Source: Jacaranda mimosifolia (Eukaryota; Streptophyta; Magnoliopsida; Lamiales; Bignoniaceae). Taken from it: 64,000 nucleotides of DNA. The notes under the pieces were generated by a model. That model was not told the DNA's origin. It ran no database searches and saw only the letters and a list, made by a program, of their open reading frames with translations. This document shows, in pieces, positions 45,522 to 56,496 of the stretch (position 1 is the stretch's first letter; every line of letters begins with the position of its first letter). The stretch covers positions 30,354,391 to 30,418,390 of the forward strand of contig CM032126.1 in the NCBI GenBank assembly GCA_018894105.1, in the 5' to 3' direction. The translations under genes were made by a program, and so were the position numbers.

Positions 45522-46409
45522 TTTAGAACAACAAATCTGCAAAACTACAAATGTGGTTAGTAAAAATAATTATAAATAATTTAAATTTTATGTAATAATG
45601 ACAAGCATATGAGCATTGATTCTTAACCATTCTAACTATTCTCTAAAATAAAACTAAAATTATCAAGTCTCATTATTAACTTTTTAAAATTGCATATCTA
45701 ATTTCAAACATATTCCATTAGTTTCATATTTGTATCTTTCATACAATATTTTAGTAGAAAATAATTTATACCAAAAATAATTTTAGTACAAAAAATAAAT
45801 ATTTAAATATAAATTATTTTAACCTTCTCAAAAGAAATTTCAAGTTTTGAATATATTTCACAATATTATAAGTAATACATCTACTAGAGGATGCAACCAA
45901 AACACTCACCTTTGTAAAAGTCACACCAATATTGGTGGGTTTGTGTGTTTGGTGGGTTTGTGAAGAAAGAGATGGATTCTTTATTTTAAAGTTGTTGATG
46001 GGTACTTTAGTCATTACAATATAACAAATGGTTATTGTTGTAATTTGGAGCATATAACACCCTATCAATACTTGCAACCAAACAACAAATGTCTTTTGTT
46101 TGGGATACTCATACCCTAAAAAATTTGCTACCAAACAAAATATAAAGTGGTACTCACATGTTAGATGGCATATATATTTATCTTAATCTTATCACACCTA
46201 ATCCAATCCTAGCAAGCAAATGGAGCCTATAGACATTGGGAAGAGATACACTAAGGATCAGTTGGTCTTGCCATTTTCAAATCACATCTATACTCAATTA
46301 AATAAGTATGATTAGACAACTCGATGACAAAAAAAATTTGTTTGAAATGATAGGATTCACTAGACAAGACAATTGTATACAAAGATTGTTTGTTTGAAAT
46401 GATAAAGAT

Positions 46410-46600
46410 GAGTAGACAATGAGAAGACAAGTCTACACAAAATAACTTTGTTTTATTTGTTAGACAATGACAACCCATATGGTAGGCATATATATATATA
46501 TATACATACACACGGTAAGTATGAGTAGACAAGTCATGCAAAGCGATTTAATTTTATTTTGTAGACAATGATAACCCATATGCTAGACATATGTATATAC
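46410..46600. repeat. Two-copy imperfect tandem repeat, period ~101 bp
   Basis: TAGACAATGACAACCCATAT (46461) recurs as TAGACAATGATAACCCATAT (46562). Both are preceded by TTTTATTT(G/T)T and a GAGTAGACAA word. An internal TA microsatellite lies near 46490. Confidence 0.75.
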
Positions 46601-46733
46601 ACAACAATGCCAATTAAATACATGTGCAAGGAATGCTAGACAGTGGCAAGGTAGATATGATTTGATATGAGAAAATTTTGTGACATTAATAAAGGATAAT
46701 AAATGAGAAAAATAATTAAAAAATTTTGAACAA

Positions 46734-46892
46734 TTATACATCTTTTGACAATAAAGCAAATTCGCACCATATTTTGGAGTTTAGAAGGTCCTTGAAAGAG
46801 TAACCGCCAACCTTGGATAAGATGTATAGCACCACATCTCTAGGGAGATTGTCAAATCTACACATAGTGCCGCCTCTCTTGTGCATCGCCAT
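46734..46892 (-). CDS. F-box protein N-terminus (52 codons)
   Basis: From ATG 46892 (MAMHKRGGTMCRFDN) the frame gives NLPRDVVLYILSKVGGYSFKD and LLNSKIWCEFALLSKDV, then TAA. LP.D.....IL..V...S..DL.....C is the start of an F-box, which binds SKP1 in SCF ubiquitin ligases; the closest style is plant At2g35280-like F-box proteins. A typical F-box protein has several hundred residues with C-terminal repeats, absent here. Upstream on the same strand, CTATTTAAAG near 46955 and a CA-rich leader look like a promoter and 5'UTR. It is a truncated gene or a very short F-box-only product. Confidence 0.6.
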   Translation of the reverse strand: MAMHKRGGTMCRFDNLPRDVVLYILSKVGGYSFKDLLNSKIWCEFALLSKDV

Positions 46893-47508
46893 TTCTTTGG
46901 TTTCCTTGGATGGAATGGAAGGTTTGGTGGAGATGGGCTTTAGCTTTAAATAGTGGTTATTGAGTTAGTGATTCAACTACCACCAAATTGGTTTTGGTTA
47001 ATGATATCAAACATTTAGTTAAGGTACTTTTAAATTTGACTTGTATTTGTACCTAGTAGCAATTGGCACTCATTTTTTTATTAAAAAAAAAAGCCACTCA
47101 TTTAGGCGATTCTTTGGATAAAATTTGTTGGTTTTGTATACGCACCATTTTATATCATTGCACCTATGACATGATACTGTGGATTTAAAGAAAGCAAAAA
47201 ACAAAAATGATTATAGTAGAGTCTAGGCTATGTGCCAACTTACTCCAAATGTAATAACATGATGTTAAATATCTTATGAATATCAATTTTAAAAATTGTA
47301 TGTGTAATTAATGAGGATTGAAGTTTATTTATTAAATTGATTTTACAATAGCAAGATTCTAAAAAATTTCAGGTTTATTCATTAAATTTATTTTATTAAT
47401 TAAATCCATAGAATACTACAAAGTAAATGGATGGATACATAAAATTTCTTAAGCAACTCATTTACATAATTCATTAAACAATATTGGGCAAATTAGACAC
47501 ATAATCAT

Positions 47509-47721
47509 TCATGTGGACTTATCATGGAACACATCTGAGTGCACTTTTGTGCTCGATGCTCTGTCAATCGAGGATGCTAAATGGCTATAAGAGACACATG
47601 TTGAATTCCAAGTTAATTCATCTGCCTCAAATGGATAGAAATCCATATTGCTATATGCATATGCAAGTGCTTCACTGCTGACCATTTTAGTTGGGAATAC
47701 TGGTGTTTGTGCTAGCAGCAC
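47509..47721 (-). CDS. Unrecognised coding-like fragment
   Basis: A 70-codon minus frame with balanced composition (VFPTKMVSSEALAYAYSNMD, DFYPFEADELTW), ending HDKST before a stop. No signal peptide, membrane span or known motif. Codon use looks more gene-like than the flanks. It may be a terminal exon of a lost gene; no donor or acceptor is convincing. Confidence 0.25.
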   Translation of the reverse strand: MLLAQTPVFPTKMVSSEALAYAYSNMDFYPFEADELTWNSTCVSYSHLASSIDRASSTKVHSDVFHDKST

Positions 47722-49380
47722 GTAGAAGTTGGAATTTTGTGACTATTGGTTAGGTGAATGGACCTAGTTGGTAGACATATCCTCTAGACTGTTTCGATGC
47801 ATGTTAATTGCATGGATAATCCTATGAAATATCTGCAATGTTTGATGGTATATTGCATGCTTCATTTGTATACGTGCCTCACATGTGTCATCTTCGTCTC
47901 TCATTCTAGTTCTCATGTTACATTCTATCAATTCCTTTCTCTGTCAAAAAATATATATCAAATATATGAATTTTTTTAGGGTAATAAATAATTTTTGGGC
48001 ATGTTATACAACAAATTGTCATTTAAAACCAAATTCCATTCCATGCAAACAAACTAATATGTCTATATCCGCAAAATATTTTTTCCCACAAATGGAAATG
48101 CTGAAATGCGGGTGTAGCACATAAGTACAATTTTGATGAAATCCTTTGCATGAATAAAACAAAAAAAATAAAAATACTAAAAAGACTATGAAGTGCATAT
48201 CTGCATTGAAAATATTTTCTAAGAATCACAAATAAATTCCGTTATACTAAGTAAGGTATTCTCTCGGAGTCCTTTATGAATTTTCCACAACGAATTATTT
48301 CCTCTTTTTTGTAATATGAGTAAACCCCATTACGAATTGAAAACTGAACCTTTTGAAATTGTTCAACCCTGTTGCATTCTTAAACAAAAATAGAAGAACA
48401 CCCCTTCAATTATAATGGTAGTTCAGTATACTTACACTGATAGGTGAGGACAAACTTAATTTATTACTTGTCAAACTTGAGTTGACATTTATATTGTAAT
48501 GCATACCTTGTAATTTGCAATGTCATGACAAAAGACAACATGAAACATGTTTATGGAAAAGTGACAAAATAAAATACATCCTTGCATGTCAAAGCAATTA
48601 AATGCATGTATATGGGTGGTTTATATATAACTAGCATGCATTTTGAAACAAAATAGTAAAAGGCTATTTAATGCTATGCTCATTTCAGCCTTTTTCCATA
48701 TAAGCTACTATTATGCTCATGACATTTAATATTTTTTAACAAATAAAACTTTTAATCCACAATGTTGATACGGTAAAATTGAATAGAATTCAATATTAAA
48801 TACGATATATTAATAAACCATATGATGCAGCCAGCTTTTAGGCCATTTCATAGCAAGTCAATTATCACGTGTATTTACAAAATTGATACAGAGTCCATTA
48901 ACACTCAACATTTTACAATCAAACTAATTTCAATGGACACCATTGATTATGAGAGAATTTCTTTATGAATATCAACTATCAGCACTACCACACTAAAAAA
49001 GTTCATTCATTAGGAGAGAAGAAAACTTTGCATCTTATAGACTCCATAGCACAGTGAAATCTTCATTCATTACTTATCACATTTATATTCCCACCTAGCT
49101 ATGTAAGTTCAAAGTCTACTTGTTATCTACTTCAATGCTCGTAATGCATTTAATGTAAAGTTTGTTTATATAATAATATTTCTTGTATAGGGAACGATTA
49201 AACATGAAACTTTTTTATGATTCATGCAAATAGAGAACCCATCATGCCAAAGAAAAAGCAAAAATAGAGGTTAAAGTCATTGACTATTATTAAATGCATG
49301 TGATATATATATATATATTTTTTGCTGATGAAAAAATGGATATTTGCTTGAATAAAGATAAGATAAGAAGTAATTTTTTT
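47722..49380. other. AT-rich intergenic DNA
   Basis: No supportable gene or repeat. A TA run lies near 49302. Confidence 0.5.
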
Positions 49381-49391
49381 TCCATGCTCTG

Positions 49392-50283
49392 CACACTTCC
49401 AGGAGTTGAAATTTGAGCATATGACAAGTTTGAAAAAACTAACAGAGATTAATGGTATTATGGATAAAGCACAAGTTGACACTATTGAGGAGATTGGGTT
49501 TAGTTCTATCACTAAAACATGTTTTGATCAACTAAATAGGTTGGTTCTCAAGTGGTTGCTAGAAAATTACAATATAATATCAAAAATCTTAACTGTGCAT
49601 AGGGTTTCAATTACAAATCAATGAAGTCACTTTATTATATTTTGGGATTGATATGCTATGGATTATAGATCCAACCCGATTTTGAGAAGAGTATGGGAGG
49701 CTTGAAAAAGTATGGGCACTTGTTCAACTTTATTAAGGGAAGAATAGACCTAAGTGCTTTATGTCAAAAATTGAAGGAGTGTATCGTTCCTATTATGAGG
49801 ATTTCCAAGTCATGTACATGACCCTGGCCATGGGAACCATCTTGCTACCTGAATGCCATCAAAATTTGCCAACATCTTACTTAAATATATTGATAGATGT
49901 GTCAAGGATCAAGAGATTAAACTGGGCCAAAATTGTGCTTGACAAAACAAACCATGCAATTGCAATATGGAAGAAAGATCCTCATGCATATGTGGAGGAT
50001 GTCTACTTTTCTTCCAAGTAGTGGCATAAAAGATTTAACCACTTTCTATGCGAAAGATTTACTTATTTGTTTATGGTAATGCATATAATATTATGTGATT
50101 TGTAATAATTGTTCAGGTGTTGTTTTTTGCCCACGTAAAGCCTTATTCCACATTATTTGGATTGAAGTTGGATTTTGGATATCCTTATGTTAATTACTTG
50201 ACAAAACAAAGGATTCAAATGCTAAAAAGAGATATGAAAAATTGTGATACATATTGGAATAAAAAGGGTATCACAAACATTTG
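49392..50283 (+). pseudogene. Plant-mobile-domain-like N-terminal part of a MULE/ULP1-type protein
   Basis: An acceptor-like TTCCAG precedes the frame. It reads VDTIEEIGFSSITKTCFDQL, LVLKWLLENYN and LTVHRVSIT, then (after frame breaks) FQVMYMTLAMGTILLP, NLPTSYLNILIDVSRIKRLN and WAKIVLDKT, and finally HVKPYSTLFGLKLDFG near 50130. This matches the pattern of the domain upstream of ULP1 proteases in plant Mutator-derived genes (I..IGFG.L......L...LV..F......L..HG, then ..LA.GTLL.P.......YL..L.D...I...NWA..VLD). At least three frame lesions. With the ULP1 segment at 51880-52907 it forms one broken gene. Confidence 0.7.
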
Positions 50284-50299
50284 AGCTTTTTTTTTTTAT

Positions 50300-51180
50300 T
50301 TAATAAAAGAAGAAGACGTTTCGTGAAGAATTTATACATGAAGTAGAGGCATTTACATGTATGATGACATGACATGATGAGTGATGGGACATTTTTTTCT
50401 CTTTAGATAATATGTCAAATAACTAGGTGAACAAAGAGAAATTGCTTGTACAAATAACGATTTGCTTAGACACTTGGTTTGAACTATTGTAGTTTGGCTC
50501 AATTTTCACTTTGTATAAAATAGTTTCTAGAATTATGTGGTGTGAACTATTTTAGTTTGGTACGATTTCTTCATTGTTAATAGGGCACATAGGACAAGTT
50601 GGCATATTGTATCTCTCAAATAATGTGTGTATATATATACGTATATTTCTATATATACGTATATTTCTATTTTCAAAAGAACAATAAATCATTCCCATTG
50701 TCGAATCTAATGATTTTAGTGCATATTTAGGAAGTATTTTACATTTTTGTGGATTTTTTTATATGATCTATCTTACTATATTATGAATTTATTGTTGAGA
50801 AACTCATGGTGTAGAATATGAATGGTAGTTGCCCATGCTTGTAGCGACTACATTAATATTCTTGTGCCATTAAATTATGCCAGGATTCACATATCTTTCT
50901 CTCATAAAAGACTTTCCCAAAGACCATCTTCCATGTCCATAATTAATGACTATTCGCTTTGGTAAATAGTTTATGATTTTTGAAATATTTTAAGGCCAAT
51001 AATAGTGCATTTTTAAATTATAACTCATGATTGATTGATAAAAACACATGTCTAATTCATTGCCATAACCCCATTAATTCATGTACTACATTATGTTTCG
51101 AGAAGCAATGTGTAATAAGCTTTTCATTAGATACACACAATCCATGAGTACATGCACTAAATTATTTCCCATCTTTTCAT
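50300..51180. other. AT-rich gap within the ULP1-type pseudogene region
   Basis: No coding motif. TATATACGTATATTTCTAT is directly repeated near 50635-50670. Confidence 0.45.
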
Positions 51181-51308
51181 GTTTGTGTGGTTGACTTGAA
51201 TATGTTCAAGTTTGATTCGCAAAATGGAGATTCCAAGTCTGATTGAAAGGACGGACACAAATTTGGAAATGATTTGCATGATTACATAAATGAAGTTGGC
51301 AGCAAATT

Positions 51309-51376
51309 AAAAAGGAATGACAATCTGATTGTGTTGGATTTTCAAAAGGAATGACAATCTGATCGTGTTGAATTTT
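51309..51376. repeat. Tandem duplication of 34 bp within the pseudogene
   Basis: AAAGGAATGACAATCTGAT with GTGTTG(G/A)ATTTTC occurs twice in a row. The second copy reads on into the 51329-51604 frame. Confidence 0.85.
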
Positions 51377-51790
51377 CAAAAAGAATTAAGTGCACTTCAC
51401 CTGTGTAAAGAAGTTGGAAGACCAGAATTTAATGCTGAGGGAACTATTGAAGGACTTGATTCAAAGAATGCAAGCTTTAATGGACCCCCTATACATGTTG
51501 AGGAAAAATTCAATGCGAATGTTGACAACCAGTTATTGATTTGCGCAAAAATGTTACTCGAATTTGGTAGAGACTATGTCGAAATTCACGGTAGACCTAA
51601 TTAGCCAAATTCAAAATTTTCAAACGATGAGGACAGCGACCAAGACACCTAAAAACATGAATCGATGGGAGAGGGGTAGACCTTTTAATCAAAGTAATCG
51701 TGTAGAAGAAAGAGTGACACCAGAAAAGCCAATTGATCTAACATATGTTAGCAAGGATGAGGATTTTTTAGCAAAGAACATAGATTAGGA
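51329..51790 (+). pseudogene. Linker region of the ULP1-type pseudogene
   Basis: Frames 51329-51604 and 51564-51788 encode a charged, low-conservation linker (EVGRPEFNAEGTIEGL, LLEFGRDYVEIHG, then RVEERVTPEKPIDLTYVSKD). In plant MULE-ULP1 proteins a long variable linker lies between the mobile-domain-like part and the protease. No motif identifies it on its own; the call rests on position. Confidence 0.4.
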
Positions 51791-51879
51791 CAAACTTTTA
51801 TTCGCTCTTGGCAAGTGACGAGGACATAGTCAAATTTCTAAATTGTGACATGAGGTACCCCATTGCCACATATTAAAAA

Positions 51880-52907
51880 AAATTATTCCACATAAAGTAC
51901 TACACAATTAAATTTAACAACTTATTTTTAGATTACCATGAATGTAGTGAGATAATTGTGGACTTTGGTAGATGGTTCATAAATCATTCAAACATCTTGT
52001 GCTTAGCTCCAACTGCAAACTTCAATGGCAGTGTGAGTATGATAAATTAGATATACAATTTTCTAATTTATTTGTATTTGTAGTGTTCTTTTATTGTAAT
52101 ATATTTACTTCAATATGTATCCTTTCCAAATGTAGGTAATCAATTGCTTTCCATACATGCTCACTGTGGACATGCCTGAATATATGCTCGCCATGTTTGT
52201 GGTATGCATTTATTGTTAATTAAATTATGTTTTTAAAGCCTTTAGAATTAGATTGATTTTCATTTACTAATCTTGTTGTCCAGGAAATTGTATTATTTGA
52301 GCACCAAGTGGATGAAAAAATAATTCGAACACTTTTTGATGGGCCACATAAATTCACAAATAATGTTAATTTCTATCAACAAGTCTTCATACCCATTAAT
52401 GATTCACATGAACATTAGTTTTTATGCATTGTTGACTTCAACATGAAATGCATAACAATATGTGATTCTACCCCGATGGATTTCCTCCATCCATATCGAG
52501 ATAGTGTGGTGCCAGAGGAATGGTAAGATTGTTCTTTAATTGCATAAATTCTCAAAATATTACAATATTGGGAAAATAATATTAACATTTAATAAATAGG
52601 TTCAACGTTTTGATGATATAATGGCAAAGCGAAAACCTAGGCAATACAAATTCAAAGGCATATGGACGAACTTCAATTATGAATATCCTGATTGGGTTCC
52701 TATTCAACCAACATATCGGTATATGGAATTACATTCCATTACACAAAGTGGAAATTAGTCAAACTACATATTTTGTATTATATCTCATGTTTTCCAATTT
52801 TTTTGTGCTTCACTATAGATGGGATTGTGTCCTGTATGTGTATATGATGATGGAGCATGTGAACAATGTCGAAAGAAAGTTGAAGAATTCGTTTCATGAA
52901 TTTTAAT
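51880..52907 (+). pseudogene. ULP1-type cysteine protease (C48) domain with introns
   Basis: SUMO/ubiquitin-like protease fold. Exon pieces in order: IVDFGRWFINHSNILC near 51950; VINCFPYMLTVDMPEYMLAMFV (in part) at 52137-52200; EIVLFEHQVDEKIIRTLFDG, then VFIPINDSHEH followed by FLCIVDFNMKC at 52285-52523; a Lys-rich exon at about 52602-52720; and YRWDCVLYVYMMMEHVNN at about 52818-52907. The catalytic pattern is HW, D and C: His is present in SHEH, but the next Trp codon is TAG; Asp is in ITICDST; Cys is in WDC. GT-AG junctions lie near 52200/52284, 52524/52601 and 52720/52817. The intact introns suggest decay by point mutation rather than retroposition. Such domains are carried by plant Mutator-like elements. 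Confidence 0.72.
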
Positions 52908-53012
52908 ACTTTTTGATTTTGGGGTGAAATCTAACAATTTTAATATGTTTATTGAAACTATTTATCAATACATGTTATAACACTAATGAAGAGTTGATTT
53001 TTCTTTTTAATA

Positions 53013-53110
53013 GAAGCCGGCTAATTAATATTTCTTTATATACTTAATAGACATCTTCCATAATAGAAGCCGGCTAATTAATATTTCTTTATACACTTAA
53101 TAGACATCTC
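53013..53110. repeat. Tandem duplication, ~51 bp twice
   Basis: AGAAGCCGGCTAATTAATAT followed by TTCTTTATA(T/C)ACTTAATAGACATCT occurs at about 53013 and 53064. Two mismatches at most, so it is recent. Confidence 0.92.
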
Positions 53111-53860
53111 CCAATCTTACACGAATGACACTTGCCAATTGCATGTATAAGCATAGGAACAATCGATTTGTATGAATGACGAAGTAGTGACGATTAAGAG
53201 AGGGTAATAGTAGTTTTGCTAATTGGACCACAACGAAGTTTTCATGCTCTTAGTAGACCTATTTTCCACATCACTGATTGTGTATTTGTATTGGGATTTA
53301 TATGAATATTTTGATGCACTATTACTTTTTGTCAAACAACCTATCATTTTGTGGTTAATTTGATGCACATATTTTGTTCCATATGTTGTAATATTAGGAC
53401 CTCTTTTTATTTATTAAATCATATGTAAGTGACTCAAGAGAATATGTGGTTTCAACGTATGATACATTTCCACAATTATTTTACAAAAACTGTCAATTAT
53501 TTACATAAACATGTAAATTAGGCAATCTTGTTTAGTAGATTTCAAATTTCTTTGGCATTTGAGTACATTCTATTTGAGTGGATAAGGGTTTGAGTGCACG
53601 CATAATATGCACATTCTATCAAAAAGGCAAAAAGATAGGAAAAAAGAAAAAGAAAAAAATATTGTCATACATACACATGACTTATCATGTCCACTTCAAG
53701 ATATTGCTAAATTAAAATGAAACATAAGATATATATGAGTGCACTTCATCATTAATTTGACCCTAAAAACTTATGAAATTCAAATATGTTGTGTATAATG
53801 CTTACGTTGTGGTGAATATGAAATTATTTTACACTAATTATTCAATTGATATGACATGAA
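53111..53860. other. AT-rich spacer
   Basis: No gene seen between the 51-bp duplication and array C. Confidence 0.5.
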
Positions 53861-54480
53861 AATAGCTACCTTAACTACCGATATATTATGGATGCCTATT
53901 GCTCATACTCAATTCATTATGGATAAAATAATATTCCACATAAAAGCTTTGTAATTAGAATCAAAATTCCAACTATAAGTGTGAGTATATAAATTTTACA
54001 TGTACTAAATGAAATCGCTACCTCAACTAACGACATTTTATGGAATTTCCTCCTGATAAATAACATTGTCAATAAAATATTATTTCAAATAATTTTTTTT
54101 AATTTGTATCAAAATTCCAAACATTCGCATTAAGTAAAGAAAAAGGACATGCAGTAAATGGACACTGCCACCTCAACAAGCGGCATTTTATGGATGTCCC
54201 CATAAAATATTCCTCAATGTAAAAGTTCTTTAATATGTATCAAAATTCCAGACAAAAAATAATGGACATGTAGAAATTGAAAATTGCTACCTCATATAGT
54301 GACATTGTATGGATGTTGCTCAGCATACTTGATTTGTATTAAAATTCTAGTAAAAAATGTGAGTAAATGAAATGGACATGTAGTAAATGAATTATGCTAC
54401 CTCAAATAGCGACATTTTATGGATGTCATCATTGTGGATAAAATATTATTCCAAATAAAACTATTTTAATTTGTATAAAA
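53861..54480. repeat. Hairpin tandem array C (period ~111-153 bp)
   Basis: TTGCTACCTCAAATAGCGAC followed by ATTTTATGGATG, or a close variant, occurs at about 53861, 54014, 54164, 54282 and 54393. Between them lie GTGAGTAAATGAAATGGACA, GATAAAATATTATTCCA and TTTGTATCAAAATTCCA blocks. The motif reverse-complemented (ATGTCGCTATTTGAGGTAGC) matches array B. No ORF. Confidence 0.8.
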
Positions 54481-54680
54481 ATTCCAATCTTAAATGTGAG
54501 TAAATGAATTAGACATGTAACAGGTGACATTTAATTCGATGGATTTGATGTATTGTGGCCTAGAACTATTCCAACTATTGTTGTGTTGTTGTACAAAACA
54601 TATTCCATCCATGTTGAAACGTTTCATGGACATTACTCATCTTCTTTAAAAATTCATCGACTCATCATTATTTTATTTCC

Positions 54681-56490
54681 ATGGATATTGAAAATTACAA
54701 CATCGATAATGGGTCTACGGATATAAGTAGCACAAAGATATATGAAGATGTAGTTCGTATACAAAGATTCAAGAGCGTAGAGGCAATAGAGTTTTTCTAC
54801 ATGGGATATGCTTCTCTAGTAGGGTTCACTGTTCGAAGAGAAAGCTTAAAGAAGAAGGATGGACTGATCAAAAATAGAGAATGAGTTTGCAATCGCCAAG
54901 GCTATTGCTGAGAAAATCATAATTTAACTTGGCGACAAAAAGGTAGATCGGAGACAAGATGCGGATGCAATGCTAGTTTTGTGTGGTCTACGAATAAGCT
55001 ACCGATGAATATATAGTTACAAGGTTCGAATCCCGACACAACCACCATTTGGAAGAAAGTCCAAAGAGGTTTGAGATGTCACACTAGAGACCCAATATTT
55101 CTAAACCATTTCACTAATAATTAAAATAGTAATATCTTTAATTATCCCTTATAGAGAACTTCTATTTTCTAACAAAACTATGCTTAATGTCAAGACCGAA
55201 GTTGGGATTCCACCATATATGTTGTTAGATTTTCTAGAACAATTAGCCAATGGACTAGAAAAACTGCCGTTTAATAAAAAAGGATGCCAATAATTTGTTG
55301 GACAAAGTGCGACGTCAAAGAATTAAAGGATGGGTTGTCGATGCCTTACTTGCTTACTTGGTTAGCATAAAAGAAACAAACAACAACCTCACATAAAATT
55401 ATACTGTTGATGAGAAAGGATGTCTGACAAGATTGTTTTGGTGTGATGCTATGTCTAATATAGAATATGACTTATTCAGTGATGTGCTCACATTTGATAG
55501 TACATACAAAACTAATAAATATTGATTTCCACTTGTTATATTCTATGGAACAAACAATCATTCAACAACATCTATTTTTGGAGCAGCAGTATTGTACAAT
55601 GAGACAGTGGAGTCGTACTGTTGGCTACTCACAAATTTAAACTTGCAATGAGTGGTAAAGTTCCAGTGTCAATCATTACCAATCAAGATGTAGCCATGCG
55701 TGCAACCATTCAAATTGAATTTCCTACAGCAACACATAGACTATACAGTTGGCATGTTGTAATGAATGCAAGGCAAAAGGTCAAGAGGTCACAATTTTGT
55801 TTTGGACTTGCAAATTTGTTAAGGAAAAGATGTGATTTATAGGAGTTTGAGGTTGAGTGGTTGAATTCAGTACATTTATATAGTTTAGAAGATCATCCAT
55901 GGCTCAATGAAATATATGCAAAATGTGATCTTTGGAATGAAACTTATTTTCGTGACACTTTCTTGGCTAGAATGTAAACCATTCAATGCGCCAAATCAAT
56001 AAACTCCATATTTAAATTGTCTATAAAGCAAAGTCTCTCGTTGACAGATTTTATGAAGCACTACAATCGTACTTTGCAAAAGATAAGGAGCAATTTTTTC
56101 AATATTCAATCCCATTCAAAAGGTAATTTCACAATGAAAAGTGAGCACCTATTGAAAATTTATGAAAAACAACTATCTAAATTGTTGACAAGAAAGATGC
56201 TCTTTGTTGTTCGAAGTGAGATTGATACTGAATAGGGACTTCTTTTGGAGAGTAAAACAGATATTGGTGAATATAAACAAAAGTTTATATTTGAAGAATA
56301 TACAAAATATGACGGAAGACACTACACTATTCACATTGACAGTGACTCTTTGTAGTGGAAGTATGACTACTTCATGGTGGAGTCTTAAGGGGTTACTTTG
56401 TTAGCACATAATTTCAGCCTGTAAGTGGTTGAATATTCCAAAATTGCCTAATACCATTATAAAGTAAAGATAGCCCATTGAATTTGTAAA
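54681..56490 (+). pseudogene. FAR1/FHY3-type MULE transposase, broken
   Basis: Order along the plus strand: the FAR1 DNA-binding domain (VRIQRFKSVEAIEFFYMGYA, then GFTVRRESLKKKDG) at 54741-54870; a degenerate stretch; the MULE transposase core near 55410-55620 (LFWCDAMSNIEYDLFSDVLT, FDSTYKTNKY, PLVIFYGTNNHS, FGAAVLYNETVESY); PVSIITNQDVAMRATI and HRLYSWHVVMNARQ at 55660-55790; FEVEWLN through NETYFRDTFLARM at 55845-55976; and a SWIM-like zinc-finger remnant HIISACKWLNIPKLPNTI near 56410-56460. The D...D...E layout of the family is recognisable, but at least eight stops or frameshifts are present. It is cut at about 56496 by the copia 3' LTR. FAR1-type proteins are domesticated or active Mutator transposases. 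Confidence 0.85.
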
Positions 56491-56496
56491 TATAAG

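Larger units (their letters stand above)
37260..46227. mobile_element. Candidate PIF/Harbinger element with nested insertion
   Basis: The left end GCTCCATTTGGTTGATAGG (37260 on) and the reverse complement of the right end, GCTCCATTTGCTTGCTAGG (from 46226), match at all but two positions over about 24 bp. Beyond that they share TTTGTTTGGT-type subterminal words. Inside are a HARBI1-type transposase N-terminus (plus strand) and a Myb/SANT-like gene (minus strand), the usual two-gene set of PIF/Harbinger elements, plus a GRF zinc-finger pseudogene. Without the 3.46-kb inserted LTR the length is about 5.5 kb, normal for the family. No TTA duplication is preserved at the outer ends (CACCACA on the left, TATAG on the right), so the boundary is provisional. 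Confidence 0.55.

Noticed and set aside
45814..46134. 106-codon minus frame next to the Harbinger right end
   Set aside because: Composition is AT-driven and the DNA is subterminal transposon sequence with inverted TTTGTTTGG words.
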